Part shown: piece after piece, positions 1 to 12,800 of the stretch | Layout of the letters: each line of letters begins with the position of its first letter | Position numbering within the stretch: the first letter of the stretch is position 1 | Assembly (NCBI RefSeq): GCF_000002235.5 | Contig: NW_022145601.1 | Span: forward strand, 19,723,389 to 19,787,388 | Reading direction: 5' to 3' | DNA from: Strongylocentrotus purpuratus | Taxonomy: Eukaryota; Echinodermata; Echinoidea; Camarodonta; Strongylocentrotidae | DNA: 64,000 nt | The notes under the pieces: generated by a model | Seen by the model: only the letters and a program-made list of their open reading frames with translations | Told to the model about the DNA's origin: nothing | The model's database searches: none | Translations under genes and position numbers: made by a program

Positions 1-32
<32 letters not shown>

Positions 33-222
33 ACTGAGCGACTTTTCGGCGGGCGCGTTTTTCAAATTTTCGGGAGCAAAAAAAAAAAAAAAAAAAAAAT
101 TGTTGCTCTGTACCCCCCCCCCCACTGAGCGACTTTTCGGCCGGCGCGATTTTCAAATTTTCGGGAGCAAAAAAAAAAAAAAGTTGGGCCCCCTCCCCTA
201 AGAAATCCTGGATCCGCGCCTG
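1..222. repeat. Poly-C tract and duplicated short unit ending in a hAT-like terminus
   Basis: A run of about 32 C is followed by a unit (ACTGAGCGACTTTTCGGC, then GGGAGC and poly-A) that occurs twice, at about 33-85 and 123-170. The block ends near 222 in GGATCCGCGCCTG. Read inward from that end it is CAGGCGCGGATCC, which resembles the terminal inverted repeats of the hAT-like elements elsewhere in the window. The other end lies outside the window, so this is probably the right half of such an element. Homopolymer lengths may be assembly-sensitive. Confidence 0.5.
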
Positions 223-478
223 GTCTTGGCAATGAAAACTATAGAGGAAATATGCTAGGACAGCTTGCAAGAGGAGGAAACTGGTGATTATCAACGCTCT
301 CTTTGAACAGCACCCTAGACGTCGCTATACATGGAAAGCACCTGGGGATACTGTACGCTACCAGATGACTACATTGTGTGAACCAGCGGTATAAGAATGG
401 TGTAAAAAAAGTCCCTGGCAAGGCTGGCATATCCAGGCGCAGACTGTGACTCGGATCACAACTTGGTGATGATCACAG

Positions 479-683
479 CAGGCACGTAGCCACGGGAACT
501 TTTTTTAGACCCCTCCCCAGAATTTGATTTTTTTTTTTTTTTTTTTTTTTTTGGGGGGGGGGGGGGGAGGGGGCACATACATGTAATCGATCGAGGTAAA
601 AAAAAGGGGTCTAAAAAAGTTCAATTGATCTTGAAAATTTTAGAGGGCACTTGCCCCCCCCCCCCCGCGTGGCTACGTGCCTG
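479..683. mobile_element. Short non-autonomous DNA element with terminal inverted repeats
   Basis: The left end CAGGCACGTAGCCACG is the reverse complement of the right end CGTGGCTACGTGCCTG. The roughly 205-bp interior is poly-T, poly-G and poly-C with no coding content. The CAGG..CGTAGCCA end resembles non-autonomous hAT elements. I could not find a matching 8-bp target duplication at these ends, so the superfamily is tentative. Confidence 0.6.
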
Positions 684-1560
684 CTGCTTACCAACCAACG
701 GGACATAGAGGAGAGATGGCGTCAGTACGTAGAGGAGCTGTATGCAAGGGACAATAGGGACTTTTAGATATGCACAACGACAACGTGGATTGCTACGATC
801 GACGTCCTTTTAATGCACTGCCTTGAATGGACGTCACACGTATCAGTCCACAGTAAAAGTAAAATCAGTATCAGTAAAAGTCCCTAATAAACCAGTCGCC
901 CTGCCCTTGGAAATGGAAGATTATGTCATGGAGGATGACTTTGGTCCTCCTCCATGACATATATTTTACAAAATACCAGACCTATTAAAATGTGCCAATG
1001 ACAAAGTTACTCTTACTTTACAAAGGAAAATGCGAAAATATTTGGGGTTTTTACTAGGTCATGCTTAAAACATTGGTTTATTAAAGAAGTAAATAGCTAA
1101 TGCAATCAAGGAAAGAATAAATAGTTGTACATGTATACTTTTAAATATTAATACAAAAACAATAATGACAAAACTCAGATGGTTTCGTGTACAAATTTCA
1201 GAGGTAAAATGCCAGAGATTAAACGTCACGTCACAGATACAAATGTCAGAGTTAAAAATGCCAGATGTCAAAAAAAAAAAATAAGTGGTAAAAATGCCAA
1301 AGATAAAAAATAAATATTAACTTCTGACACCTCACATTTTATCTGTACCATTTTACCTGACACCTTGAGAGTATTTTTTTTCTTCAAAATGAAATTGAAT
1401 GGATAAATATTTCCCATTCAATGTAAGCAATTTGGCCATTCAATTTAATGTTCAGAGCCTGAAAATATAAAGAAATATTTCCTCTAGCTATAAACCAGTT
1501 CCCTAATGTACTCAACGCAAAATGTATGATTTTTCGACCCACAAATCAGTGTTATTTGAA
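684..1560. other. Intergenic AT-rich sequence, no gene seen
   Basis: No coding region or RNA gene is supported. There is a short hairpin at about 925-960 (ATGTCATGGAGGATGACT against TCCTCCATGACAT). AT-rich sequence with repeated TGCCAGA-type words follows at 1195-1300. Confidence 0.5.
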
Positions 1561-1835
1561 TAGTTGCTAAAGAGGCAGTTTGGATGTAGACCAGATCCCT
1601 GGTAGCCTACATGCTTACTCAACGCGAAAAGTATGGTTTTCAATGTCGATGATCTATAAAACAAGTCTTTTTTTAATACATTTTTTTTCAAGAGGTAGTT
1701 TGGAGATATACCAATTCCGTAATGTAGTCAGGCCTATATTTGTGTTGAAGACATTTGTGAGGAAAAATGAACTTAAAGCTACGTTAATTATTGCTCTCCT
1801 CCAAATAATTTCTCAGAGTATGTATATTTACACAA

Positions 1836-2237
1836 GCACACACACACACACGCACACACGTATACACACACCACTACACGTTTATGGCGTCAAACGTGGA
1901 CCAAGTTTAGTACTTGTGTGTGGGGACCAATGGATGATAGTGGACCAGTGGATGATAGCAGGTAGCGCGCCTTTCCCGCGCAGTCATCGAAGGGGCGCTG
2001 TGACATTTCGCAATACACATAGGACTGATCCATGTACTTGATGTTACCTACACGCTGTGATATCTAATATTCAAACGCCCCTACGTCGTAAATTTGATAC
2101 GGCGGAACCGGTATCGCAACCGTGGACGGTCCCCCATTGCAGGTACGTCCGCGGTTTGAGTTAGTTTTCTATGGAGTGGTCCGCGGTTGATGGCGTTTAC
2201 CCACGCACACACACACGCACACACACACACACAGACA
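1836..2237. repeat. Two (CA)n microsatellites
   Basis: CA-dinucleotide runs lie at about 1836-1872 and 2200-2234, separated by unremarkable single-copy-looking sequence. The 153-codon open frame crossing the first run has no recognisable domain and is taken as chance. Confidence 0.8.
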
Positions 2238-2499
2238 CTTTTTGTCTTATTTTTCCCAATAGTTTTGTTTTATTAATTCCAAACAATACAAATCAATGTT
2301 AGAAATAAAATACAGTTGCTTTTTCTTGACATGAATTAAATACATATTCATTACATAGATTGTACGAATGATGAAAACAAAAATGAAATCAGTTGTAACA
2401 TGAAAACAAATAACCCCTCCAACCAAACACACTACTACCCCCCTCCCCACCATGCAACACACACACACCACCCGTCCACAATTCCACCCCACACTGCTG

Positions 2500-2560
2500 A
2501 CGCGGATCCAGGATTTTCCAATAAGGGGGGGGGGGGGGGGGGGCGGAAATTTGAAAATTG
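2500..2560. mobile_element. hAT-like element left end with poly-G tract
   Basis: GACGCGGATCCAGGATTTTCC followed by a run of about 20 G matches the left-end style of the other CAGGxGCGGATCC elements in this window. A possible right end, CCAGGATCGCCGCCGCTG, lies at about 4345-4362, which would place the tandem array at 2790-4135 inside one element. No target duplication was found. Confidence 0.4.
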
Positions 2561-2789
2561 CGCAGACCGTTTTTCAACTCAACATACCAATACTGACAAG
2601 GTCATATTAGAAGCACCATACCGGTAATTTCATTTTCTGGTTTTGCAATTCGGCTAGTGAGCGAAGCGAGCGAGCAAAAATTTGAGGATAATATGTATTT
2701 TGTGAAAGTGTTATTTATCACCAAAATATACGAGAAAGGATATACACATAAATATTCGGGCAGCTCGCTGTCCCCCCCCCCCTCCATTA

Positions 2790-4135
2790 CGCGCGAAGCG
2801 CAGAAGCTTTAATGTTTCATGAAATTATTAGAGAAAGAAGAGGATTCGTTGTACCATTCTCAACTCCTAATCCTTGTCTGAATTTAGTTCCTTCCCCTGC
2901 TCCCCACCCCCCTCCCGCGCGACGCGCGGAAGTTTTTACCTTCATTAATTGATATTAGAGAAAGAAGACGATTTGTTGTACCATTCTCGACTCTTATTCC
3001 TTGTCTAAATTCAGTTTTCCCCCTCCCGCGCAAAGCGCTGAAGCATTGACCTTTCATAGATTAATGAAATTATTAGAGAAAGAAGATAATTCGTTGTACC
3101 ATTCTCGACCCTCAATCCTTCTCTGAATTCAGATTCCCCCCTCCAGCGCAAAGCGCAGAAGCTTAACGTTTCATTAAATTATTAAAGAAGACGATTCGTT
3201 GTACCGTTCTCGATTCTTAATTATTGTCTGAATTCATTTTCCATACCCCTCCCGTGAAGGGGCGTGGAAGCTTTGACGTTTCATTAAATCATTAGAGAAA
3301 GAGTACCGTTCTCGACTCTTAATCCTTGTCTGAATTGAGTCTCCCCCCCTTCTTCCGCACGAAGCGCGGAAGCTTTGATGTTTCATTAAATTATTAGAGA
3401 AAGGAGACGATTCGTTGTTCCGTTCTCGGTTCTTAATCATTGTCTGAATTCAGTTTTCCCCCTCCGGGCGAAGCGCAGAAGCTTAACGTTTCATTTAAAT
3501 TATTAAAGAAAGAAGACGATTCGTTGTACCGTTCTCGATTCTTAATACTTGTCTAAATTGAGTCCCCCCCCCCCCTCTCGCGCGAAGCGCAGAAGCTTTG
3601 ACGTTTCATTAAATCATTAGAGAAAGAGTACCGTTCTCGACTCTTAATCCTTGTCTGAATTTAGTCCCCCCCCCTCTCCCTCTCCCTCGCGAAGCGCCGA
3701 AGCTTTGACGTTTCATTGAATTATTAGAGAAAGAAGACGATTCGTTGTTCCGTTCTCATTTCTTGATCATTGCCTGAATTCAGTTTCCCCCATCCGCGCA
3801 AAGCGCGGAAGCTTTGACGTTTCATTGAATTATTAGAGAAAGAAGATGATTTGTTGTACCATTCTCGACTCTTAATCATTGTCTGAATTCAGTTTCCCCC
3901 TCCGCGCAAAGTGCGGAAGCTTTGACGTTTCATTAAATCATTAGAGAAAGAGTACCGTTCTCGACTCTTAATCCTTGTCTGAATTGAGTCCCCCCCCCTC
4001 CCCCGCGCGAAGCGCGGAAGGATTGACGTTTCATTAAATTATTAGAGAAAGAAAACGATTCGTTGTACCGTTCTCGGTTGTTAATCATTGTCTGAATTCA
4101 GTTTCCCCCATCCGCGCGAAGCGCGGAAGCTTCGC
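2790..4135. repeat. About 13-copy tandem array of a ~105-bp unit
   Basis: The unit runs GCGAAGCGCGGAAGCTTTGA, CGTTTCATTAAATTATTAGA, GAAAGAAGACGATTCGTTGT, ACCGTTCTCGACTCTTAATC, CTTGTCTGAATTCAGT and then a C-rich spacer. Copies begin near 2796, 2931, 3033, 3148, 3260, 3363, 3469, 3585, 3693, 3803, 3908, 4010 and 4118. Some copies lack the segment AGAAGACGATTCGTTGT, giving two unit lengths that alternate irregularly. The same unit occurs reversed inside the hAT-like element at 54675-56011. Confidence 0.85.
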
Positions 4136-4960
4136 GTGGAACCGGGAGCGTCATATCTTAGTTTTATGTTATCGGGCGAGGGCCGGGGCATAGCGACCAA
4201 GCGAGATTTTGCAATGTAGAATGCTGAAATTATGCATTCTAGAAAATCCTTTAGTCCAATATGTACGTTCTTTTCGCTACATGTATATTTCTTTCTAGCT
4301 ATATATCTAAATTTCCGGGGGGACGTGTCCCTCTATCGGGCCCAGGATCGCCGCCGCTGTCCATTATCACTACCAACATGAGTTCAAATATACGCACAAG
4401 CGAGTTGGTATGAGCTGAATCCAAATGAAGGGCAACATAAGAGTTGTGAAGCGTTTAGTATATAGCTTCTATTTGAAAGACATCCAAAATATTGTGCCCT
4501 TTCCAATTTTTTAAAAAAAGCAGGGGCTGTTTGTAACGTTTAAGTTTGAATCCGTGGCTCGAGATTTTATGCGGCCGGCCCGGCCCCCTCTATTCAATAA
4601 CGTTCCCAAGCCTTCTGGAATGACCCCAAATCTCCCGATTACAGTTTTTCCCTTATTCGTCGTTACTGTCACTTAGCGCCATTTCCTTGTCTTTCCCCCT
4701 TTCTCACCCGACTTTTCTCTTCCCCTTCCCACCCCCCCCCATCCACTCAGTGTTATCTAGGGTACACGCATGTATGTTCCCTCTCTTAGTTTGAAAGCAC
4801 CCCTTTATCTTCGGTGTGTAAAGTCAGTGCGGGCCGGATTTGTGTGTATTACGGGCCGGACTTTGTTGCGTGAAAAGTAATCCTTTATCGGAAATTTGGG
4901 AACACAAAATCGGTCCCTCCGACCCCGGAGTGGGAGTGAGGTGGGGGGGGGGGGGGGTAT
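4136..4960. other. Intergenic, no gene seen
   Basis: The stretch is C/T-rich with poly-C tracts. A sequence at about 4745-4800 (GTTATCTAGGGTACACGCATG and onward) is similar to one at 8990-9040, so it is probably a dispersed repeat. No coding content is recognised. Confidence 0.4.
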
Positions 4961-4969
4961 CTTCTTTCT

Positions 4970-5155
4970 TTTTTTTCTCTCTCTCTCTCTCTCTCTTCTT
5001 TCTTCTCTCTTCTCTTTTCTTTTCTTTTCTCTTCCCCTTTCTTTTCTCTTCTCTTTTTTCTTCTCTTCTCCTTTCTTTTTTTTCTCTTTTTTTTTTGCGC
5101 CGCCAATAGGGGGGGGGGGCGCGGCCGTTTCGGCCCCCCTTGGATCCGCCACTGC
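4970..5155. repeat. Polypyrimidine tract with hAT-like right end
   Basis: About 130 bp of CT and TTTC repeats is followed by poly-G and by GGATCCGCCACTG near 5143-5155. This matches the right-end style of the CAGxGGCGGATCC elements. Long open frames on both strands here come from the low-complexity sequence and are not genes. Confidence 0.6.
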
Positions 5156-5260
5156 ACTGTTCCTAGCCTCCTCAGAATACCCCAATTAGAGCGACAGACA
5201 AACAGAAACAATCATTTAAACGAGGCTTCAATAGCCAAAAAAGCCCAGTGTTAAAAGTTC

Positions 5261-6470
5261 ATGAAAACTTCACTTGTTCCCACTTCTGTAAATGTAAGGC
5301 CATTTTACCTGCCTCCCTGCAATATTCTTTTCTTCTTCCCTAAATTCCAACAGTTCTTTTTTAAACTCCCCCAAAGACAATATCATGGACTTTCCACTGC
5401 ATCTATATATCCAATATTTCATTGCAAAAATAATTGTATTCACAATCTTTATTCGTGGGGAGTTACCGGACAACCCTAAATGAATTATATCCAGTCGATA
5501 GACCTTAATTCCCTTAGCTCAAACTTAGCTATTACATTTTGCCATAATATTTGAACATGTACACACTCCCAGAACAAGTGTAAATATTTTCTATCTTTTG
5601 CTTACAAAATGAGCACAAGTTATCTAACAAAGCCGAATCTGAATAAGTGTTCTCTAGTATATATTGCTCCATGAAGCAGTTTATACTGAATTTCTCTTAG
5701 TCTGTTAACAAGAATAACTTTCCTAGGCTTACTGAATATTTACCTACATATCTCATTTGAAAAATCTGAAAATTCCCGTCCATCATGAATCTTCAAGACA
5801 AATCAATTTTGTAACTTTTCTATAAAATATTCATAATCCTTCCTCGAAAATAAATCTCTGAGGAGCTTCACAGTACTGTTAAACTGCATTAAGATATTAT
5901 ACTCTTTTACATCCACTAAACTCCAGTTATCCTTTTTTCCGCTTCTCAAAATAGCTTCCCCAATATTCCATACAGCAACAATTTTGTTTCCTTTTAATCC
6001 CAAGTTTTGAAAATGAGATATTTCCCGCATGCCATTTTCAGCAAAAATATCTTGAATTGATATTATATTGCGTGTAAACAACTCCTCATCAAAAATTATT
6101 TTCTTTTTCAACAAGAAATATTTATTGTTAAAAATAATTCGATTATTCTTTTCTTCAAAATCCCAAATTCCCATGCTTTGATCATTTTTAAATAGAACTT
6201 AGGTACTTTGAAACTTAATAACTTTGAATCATAGTTACACAAAAAAATAAATCTACCCCCTACCATCTTGAAGCAGAAATCAAAGTATAGCTTCCATCTC
6301 ATAGGTTTTTCTCCGTACAATAGTCTTTTCACCCACATTACCCACTGGGTTTTTACAAACGAGTCAAAATTAGTCATTCGTAACCCTCCTTCATTATAAC
6401 CTTGATACAATATTAATCTCTTAATTCGATCTTTCCCATTCCACACACCCACACGCACACACATACTCAT
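5261..6470 (-). mobile_element. LINE fragment (L1/Tx1-like ORF2 C-terminal region)
   Basis: Minus-strand frames at 6470-6108, 6174-5803 and 5473-5270 read as consecutive pieces of the region after the reverse transcriptase of an L1/Tx1-type LINE. Recognisable parts are EGGLRMTNFDSF, TQWVMWVKRLL, FDEELFTRNI and, near the end, IFAMKYWIYRCS. The pieces lie in different frames and are separated by stops, so the copy is dead. No reverse transcriptase or endonuclease domain is present, so it is 5'-truncated. It lies just downstream of the lipoxygenase stop codon. The family assignment rests on motif memory, not a search. Confidence 0.75.
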
Positions 6471-6727
6471 ATATAATATTATATATAAATATTTAGTTCA
6501 TTCTTAACATGTGAAATTATGAAAATTTTCACGATCTGTATTGATTCTAAATCAACCATACAACTTTTTCAGTTGTTAAACAAATCACTTATATCGAAAA
6601 TAATATCGCTAGTGACATTCGTTTGTCACTTATACTTTTAAACAAAACCTCACTCTTTTCTGAAAGCTAGAAGGGTCAAATCTGACTGACATGAGCGCTA
6701 TACAAGAACCCACTATTATCATTATTA

Positions 6728-6842
6728 TTAGATAGAGATAGAATTCGGTACTGCAGATGGATGAAGCCAGTGGTACTTCTCTTCTCTGGTCTTATTTCGT
6801 TCGTCGATTGTATTACCAATTTGTTTGAGTTCAGCGCGGAAT
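6728..6842 (-). CDS. ALOX: Lipoxygenase exon 12 (C-terminus and stop)
   Basis: The acceptor TTTCAG precedes 6842. The first base completes the Arg637 codon, followed by 37 codons and TAA. The peptide runs [20 protein letters not shown] and then [17 protein letters not shown]. The terminal Ile donates the carboxylate that binds the catalytic iron in all lipoxygenases, and the P-N-S-I-x-I ending is the family signature. I saw no canonical AATAAA signal between the stop and the LINE fragment starting at about 6470, so the polyadenylation site is unresolved. Confidence 0.95.
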
Positions 6843-9800
6843 CTGAAATAATAAAAAAAAAAATCATATGAACATTTTGTGTTTTCAATTTTTATTCAAT
6901 TTAATTTATTTATCATCCGACAATGATGTAAAAACACATATAAAAGTTATAAATACATGAATTGGCAAAATATTAGATGAAACGAAACCTTCAGAAAAAG
7001 CACAACGCTTGTAAAACTTCTTGTAAAACAGAAGGTACCTAAACATATCATTTGAAATTATACCCAATAAAAAAATATAAACATTAAATATCATATAAGG
7101 TACATGTATATATACAGACACGCCCCCCCCCCAACAACAAAATCGGAAATAATGAATAAAATAACTTAAAGGTAAAGACCAGTTATGGTCATGCGATTGC
7201 ATTGTGAAAGAAACGTTGTGGAATCGATCAGAAAAGGTTGATCATCTAGCATCTAGCATCTGCAAGGTTCTGGAATCATCAAAATAATAAGAAATTTGGC
7301 CCATTCTTCGTAAAGTTGCAAGCACTATACACAGAAAGATGTATATGGGACTACCCTATATCTCTCACAGACCATGAGAGAAACAAATTTACCATATATA
7401 TGAATTAGTAGGCGGTTTCCTGGCAAATTTGTTATCATCATGTATTAGTCAAAACATATTCTTTCACATGATTGGTAATGAGAGCTTCCATTTCATTTTT
7501 TGAAATTGCGGCGTTTCCAATACTGGTCTTTACCTTTAATAATTTTTTTTTAAATACCGCTGGAATGCAAAAAGGCCCTTACCTCTCCAAAGCTTTGATA
7601 CCGATAGGATCATACATGTACTGGACCTCGAAGTCTCCCAGTGGCTTGTTGTCACGGCTGCTGAGGAGTGCTGTGATGGCCATGGTCCGTAAGGTTTGTT
7701 TCTTGCTTGGGAGCTTGTCAATAATATCCTTCTCACATAGAGCAGTCTGATGAAAAAGATACGGATGGATATATAAATTAATAAATAAATGAACGAATTA
7801 ATAAGTAAATAAATGCTAGATAAATAAAGTTAGACAATAATATTGGGGTTTACTTCCCCGGGGTAGCCCCATCGGTATTAATACTGCTCTTCCTGCAGGC
7901 CATGTATACCCAGCATTTGCCAGGTGCCGATTTACTCATGGGTGAAGAGTGATAAATGTCGATAAATGACTTACCAAGGGACTTTAGTGACGGGCTGGCA
8001 TTCGAACCCTCATCCCTTGGATTGTGGTGGTATAGTGGTTCATTCACTTGACTCTCAATCCTAAAGTTGAGGGTTCGATCCCAGCCCAGCACTAATTAAC
8101 GTCCATTCGCCAGACATCATTCCACACTTACCACTCTCTATCCAGGTGTAAATGACTATCTTTATTACCATTGTTATTATTATTATTATTATCAAGCACA
8201 ATTAGGCATAATTAATACCGTGGTGCACAATAGGCAAGTGGGCCTACAATCTAGTCCTAAGATCTGGAGCAGCAAGACCCATCCCTTACCTTGTCATGTG
8301 GTGGTTTGCCGCTCAACCAGGCGGGGTAGGATGGCGGGAATCCGAAATTGTCGTACTGACCGAAATTCACCGCGGCATGCTCAGCGGTGAACGTGAAGAT
8401 GAAGTCGGTGATAACGGTTGTGATCTCTCTTGACGTTTCCAATCGGCCACTGTTCGGAAATCCCTGAGAGAAATAGTAAATGAAAATCGTAGTGTGATGT
8501 GGCACAGCAAATGCATAGGACACTACATCTGAGCCAAAGTTAGATGACATGCACAGGCCTTAAAATGTCAATATTTTCAGGGCAAGGCCACCTTTTTGTA
8601 GGGCACGTACAGTCCTATATTACAGAACAAATAGGAAGAATTGGAAAGGGCACACAAAAACTCCAAGGCCAGTGAGAGGGACATTGAGGCCAATCAAAGG
8701 GGCATCCACGGCCATGGCCTTGGTGGCCTTGGATTAATTCAAGCCCTGCATGCATCTTTGCACACGAGGCATAATGAGAAAGTAAGGCGTCCAAAAATGA
8801 ATACAAAATGAAAAAAATATTGCTCTTAATAACTGGTATTCGAATCGACACGACTCCTCGAAAACACCGGAACAATGACACATTCAAAACAAAGGGATAA
8901 GTGTATATCATAATAACGAAGTACCTGTTATATTCTTAATAATGATCGTTTGAAGGTGTCTATCTCTTTTCCTACCGCCCCCACCCCCACTGTTGTTTAG
9001 GGCACGCGTATGCATGTTCCCTCCCTTTGAAAGCAGGGTCAGGTGCGTGTTGAGCCCATGGAAAAGTTTAGGGTTAGGGTTAGGGTTAGGGTTAAATCAA
9101 GACCTCTTAAAAAAAAAAGCCCCAATCTGTGCCGCAGAAGAAAATAACGCTTCCCGGAGTGGGGGGCTTCCGTGACTTTAAGCTCACTGCACACGAGGCG
9201 TTATTTGTCTGACGTAAGAGTGCGTCAGTGACAAATGGGGGCCTTGGATGCGCTACGCAAGAGAGGCATCGCGTTCCGTGACAATGCTTTTAATACTTGG
9301 ACTATGGACTAACTGCCTATATAGCCTTGTTTATAGCGAAGGTAATAACGCAATCGAAATGACGCCTCGTGTGCAACTAGCATTTCAAACTTAAACGATG
9401 CGCTTTCTTATCGTGGTTAAATTGCAAGGTAAAGAAGGTTAGATAGCGCCTTTTTAAGTGCATTTATACAATCATTTCTGTTAGAAATGCAACCCATCGG
9501 TTTGGAATTTGACACCTGTTTATAAAAGTGTTTCATCGTCAGACCCACTCTGAACCGAAGATAACTTAGCAACTCATGGTACGAATTTTTAAAAACATTT
9601 TCTCGGTATGTTCTCGGTTTGGGCAGCATTTTACGAAACCTTTATAAACACAAGTTCGCCTACATTTCATTGAAATGCTTGTATTAACATTGATACTAGA
9701 TGGTATATCGGTAAACTTATGGCGATTTCGTGAAACGATACCCTGATGTCGGTGTCATCGTTTTGTGCAACCAGGGAGTAGGCCTACGATTGAGATATCA

Positions 9801-12800
9801 AGGGTTCTGTAATTTCTGTTATTCATGAATTTGTTGTATAGTTCAGTTATGCAATACCTTGATTTCAGCTGTGATGTCTCCCTCACATTTCGGCTGACCG
9901 CCCAAGAACCACGCCCATTCTTGAAGCTCCTCGTCGCCAACAATCTTCTCTGGGGTGTCTGCATGGAGAGAGAATCAATAGGAACCAGAAGTTGAGATAT
10001 TTCTGTCACAAATCAAATGGAGTTTTCGCTTGATTTTGTTAATGTATATGATGATTTAACTAGGAAATGTGTTGGTTCATGGAGATAGATGCATGTATAA
10101 AGAAGACATTTTTGTATAACTATTTTGTGTACCCTCATGCGAGTATTTGAAGTAGCCATTGGGGTTTTTAGTTAGTATTTTAAACAGTTTCTAAAAAAAA
10201 AACAATCATCATCTTTTGTCTGGCCTTCCAGTAAGTTGTTGGTATCTATTACAATTCCAAGCAATGTTTTAAAATTATTATTTAGAGAGTAACTCTAACC
10301 TTATATCAATTGCGATTAAAAGTTCATGATACTGTCCATTTTCGAGAATGTGTTTAGTGTACTTAATTAATGATGACAACGTAGGCCTATACCATAATGG
10401 TGTTCCACCACTTGTTCCACTAAGCAATATATTGCTTTGTGTAAGAGCAAGGCGTCATCACGGTAGTGGTAGTTGGGTAGAACTTCTGGATCAGAGACTC
10501 CTCTCTCCTGAAGGTCAGCATGGAGGGAGCCCTCTACGTCAAGACGATAGGTCGCAAAAGCACGTTTGACAATTTCCGCCATGCCTACTGCTCCTATGTT
10601 CATGACGTCATCGGCGAAGCCTCCCTCTCCCATCAAATCACCCATGGCTTTACTAAAATATTATCAAAATGGGAGTGTTATACAAACATAAACGTTGGAA
10701 AAAAAAGTAGCAATGAACATTGATTATACATGATTTCTGTACACAAAAAATGCAACAGTGTTTAAGCTACATAACTTGATTTCATCCAGTAATCATTGAC
10801 CTAAAAACAAATATTTTTCGATAAAATGACAAAAAAAAATATATGAAGCTAAAGCCGGCTTTTCAGCAAGCCCCTCCATGACCTACATGTTTTCTCTGCC
10901 TATTGTACACCGTAGACCAGTTACAATTACATTGTTAAGTTGTATTATTTTACTATATAGTACAATGCAATCCCATGTATTTGTACTTTTTAAAATCGGA
11001 AATGGCCAATAGGATAAGCCGGATTATCATAAACTATATATTTTGGTTCCTAAAAATTGCTTGATGTAAATAATATTTGGTTATTAAAAGTTACACCAAA
11101 ACGATATTAACCGGGAAATGACGAGCATACAGTAGTTATTGATCGACATTTGAAAAATCTATTTGAGAGCAAGAAGGTCGTAGAAGATAAATAATGAAAA
11201 TTGTTGTCAGTTGTAAACGGGGATCACTTATATGCTTTTCACACTTTTTTTGCTTAGCCCAGTACTTTCCTTAGCCAATGACTCACTTTTTTGGCTTTTC
11301 AGTCGAGCTGTTTGGGCATTTCCCGTGATAAGAAAATTCATGTTAGCAGCGCAATTGCGGGTTAAGCCCTACTATTTTGCAGGGCCAACTAACCGCATAC
11401 TTTAGGTGGGGCTAGCCCACTTCGGAAAATTCGTGTCTGTAATAAAGTGGAGCAAAGACCCCCCCCCCCCTCCTTTAGCCCAACCTTTAACACAAATAGC
11501 ACAATTTTACCAGTGTGAAAAGCATATAAATGTGTTTGGAATTCAAGAAAAATTGACGGCCAATTTTTTTTTTTTACTAAAATAATAAAATGTTTAATGT
11601 CACGGATTAACAAGATGCTCACACTTGACTGATCAGGCTCTGACACAATATAAAATAATCGTCTAACATTTTGTTTTGGGGAGTTAAATTTGGGTCCTAA
11701 TACACAAAATATCGACTTTCTAAATTTGTTTTAAAAATAGAACATCTCACTCATTGATGGCAAGTAGGTAGAGGAAATGAGGAGCAAGAAGACGGAAGAT
11801 GGGATGGGACGGAGCCAAGTATCGATGCGTTGCTATGACGACTGATTCACCGAACAGGTGCGTAAATCCAAGATGACTGGCCGACTCATGCACTGACGAA
11901 TCGGCCAAGTTGAAATAGCATTTTGCCATCAGCCAAGTATACTCAGGATCCGTTGGATAAAACACCTAAAATGAATATTGAAGACAGAATATTTATCTTT
12001 TTTGGAAAATGAAGTTCCATAGAAATATATGTTTGGCGAGTAGCAAAAAGATAACGTCTTTAGCTCACTCTTGATAGTTAACTTGGTATAATATAATCAA
12101 TTGCAACATTCGCTTATTTTGAATATCGGAAATAATCGAATGATAATCATTATTGTAATTTGGAATCATTACTATGTATGTCCTAAGTTCGATAGAGGTT
12201 TGATGAAGAAAGAAAACAAATTATTCGCGTTTTGTTATGTTTCATTACATAAGTTGTCTACTTCGTTATTGTTTGTGTGTGTAAAATAACCATTTCTGGT
12301 CTTTTTATTTCCTCATAATAATATAATCATTTTCACATTTTTAGCATTTGCCTCCATTTCTGGAGGGATATACATGTTTTTTTAACATGTTATTTATCTG
12401 TAAACGATAATTCAGTAGGTAAAACAAAATATGAAGAACTCCATGTTTTGTTCTTTCCTTTTAAATTCTTTTTCAACAATTCTTTTGTAGATAGTGAAAA
12501 GTGCATTGTCTTCTTCGTTTGATTACCTATTTTTTGTCAAGATTTCGTTTCTCAAATCGATCAAAAATACAGATCAAAGTAGCACACATGACGGTTTGCA
12601 TGACGAAATTGTGAACGGAAATAACCTGCATTCTAAACACTTTAATCAGGTGACTTGTTAGAGATCACTGATCATCGATTGGGCTAACACAAGCTAGGTT
12701 TTTCACGTTCGTATTTTACGAGATGTAAATTCTGCAATTGGGATTTCTACAAAAGGGACCCTCCTCCCCATTTAACAATCAAAGCAAGGGTTCTTCTAAG

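Larger units (their letters stand above)
8480..9850. other. Lipoxygenase intron 9 (between exons 9 and 10)
   Basis: This intron holds an interstitial TTAGGG run, a small inverted-repeat element and otherwise unremarkable sequence. The open frames here have no recognisable domain. Confidence 0.5.

Noticed and set aside
4805-5211. Overlapping open frames of 89-126 codons on both strands
   Set aside because: They run through CT/GA low-complexity sequence, giving Lys/Arg/Glu or Phe/Ser/Leu runs; composition artefact.
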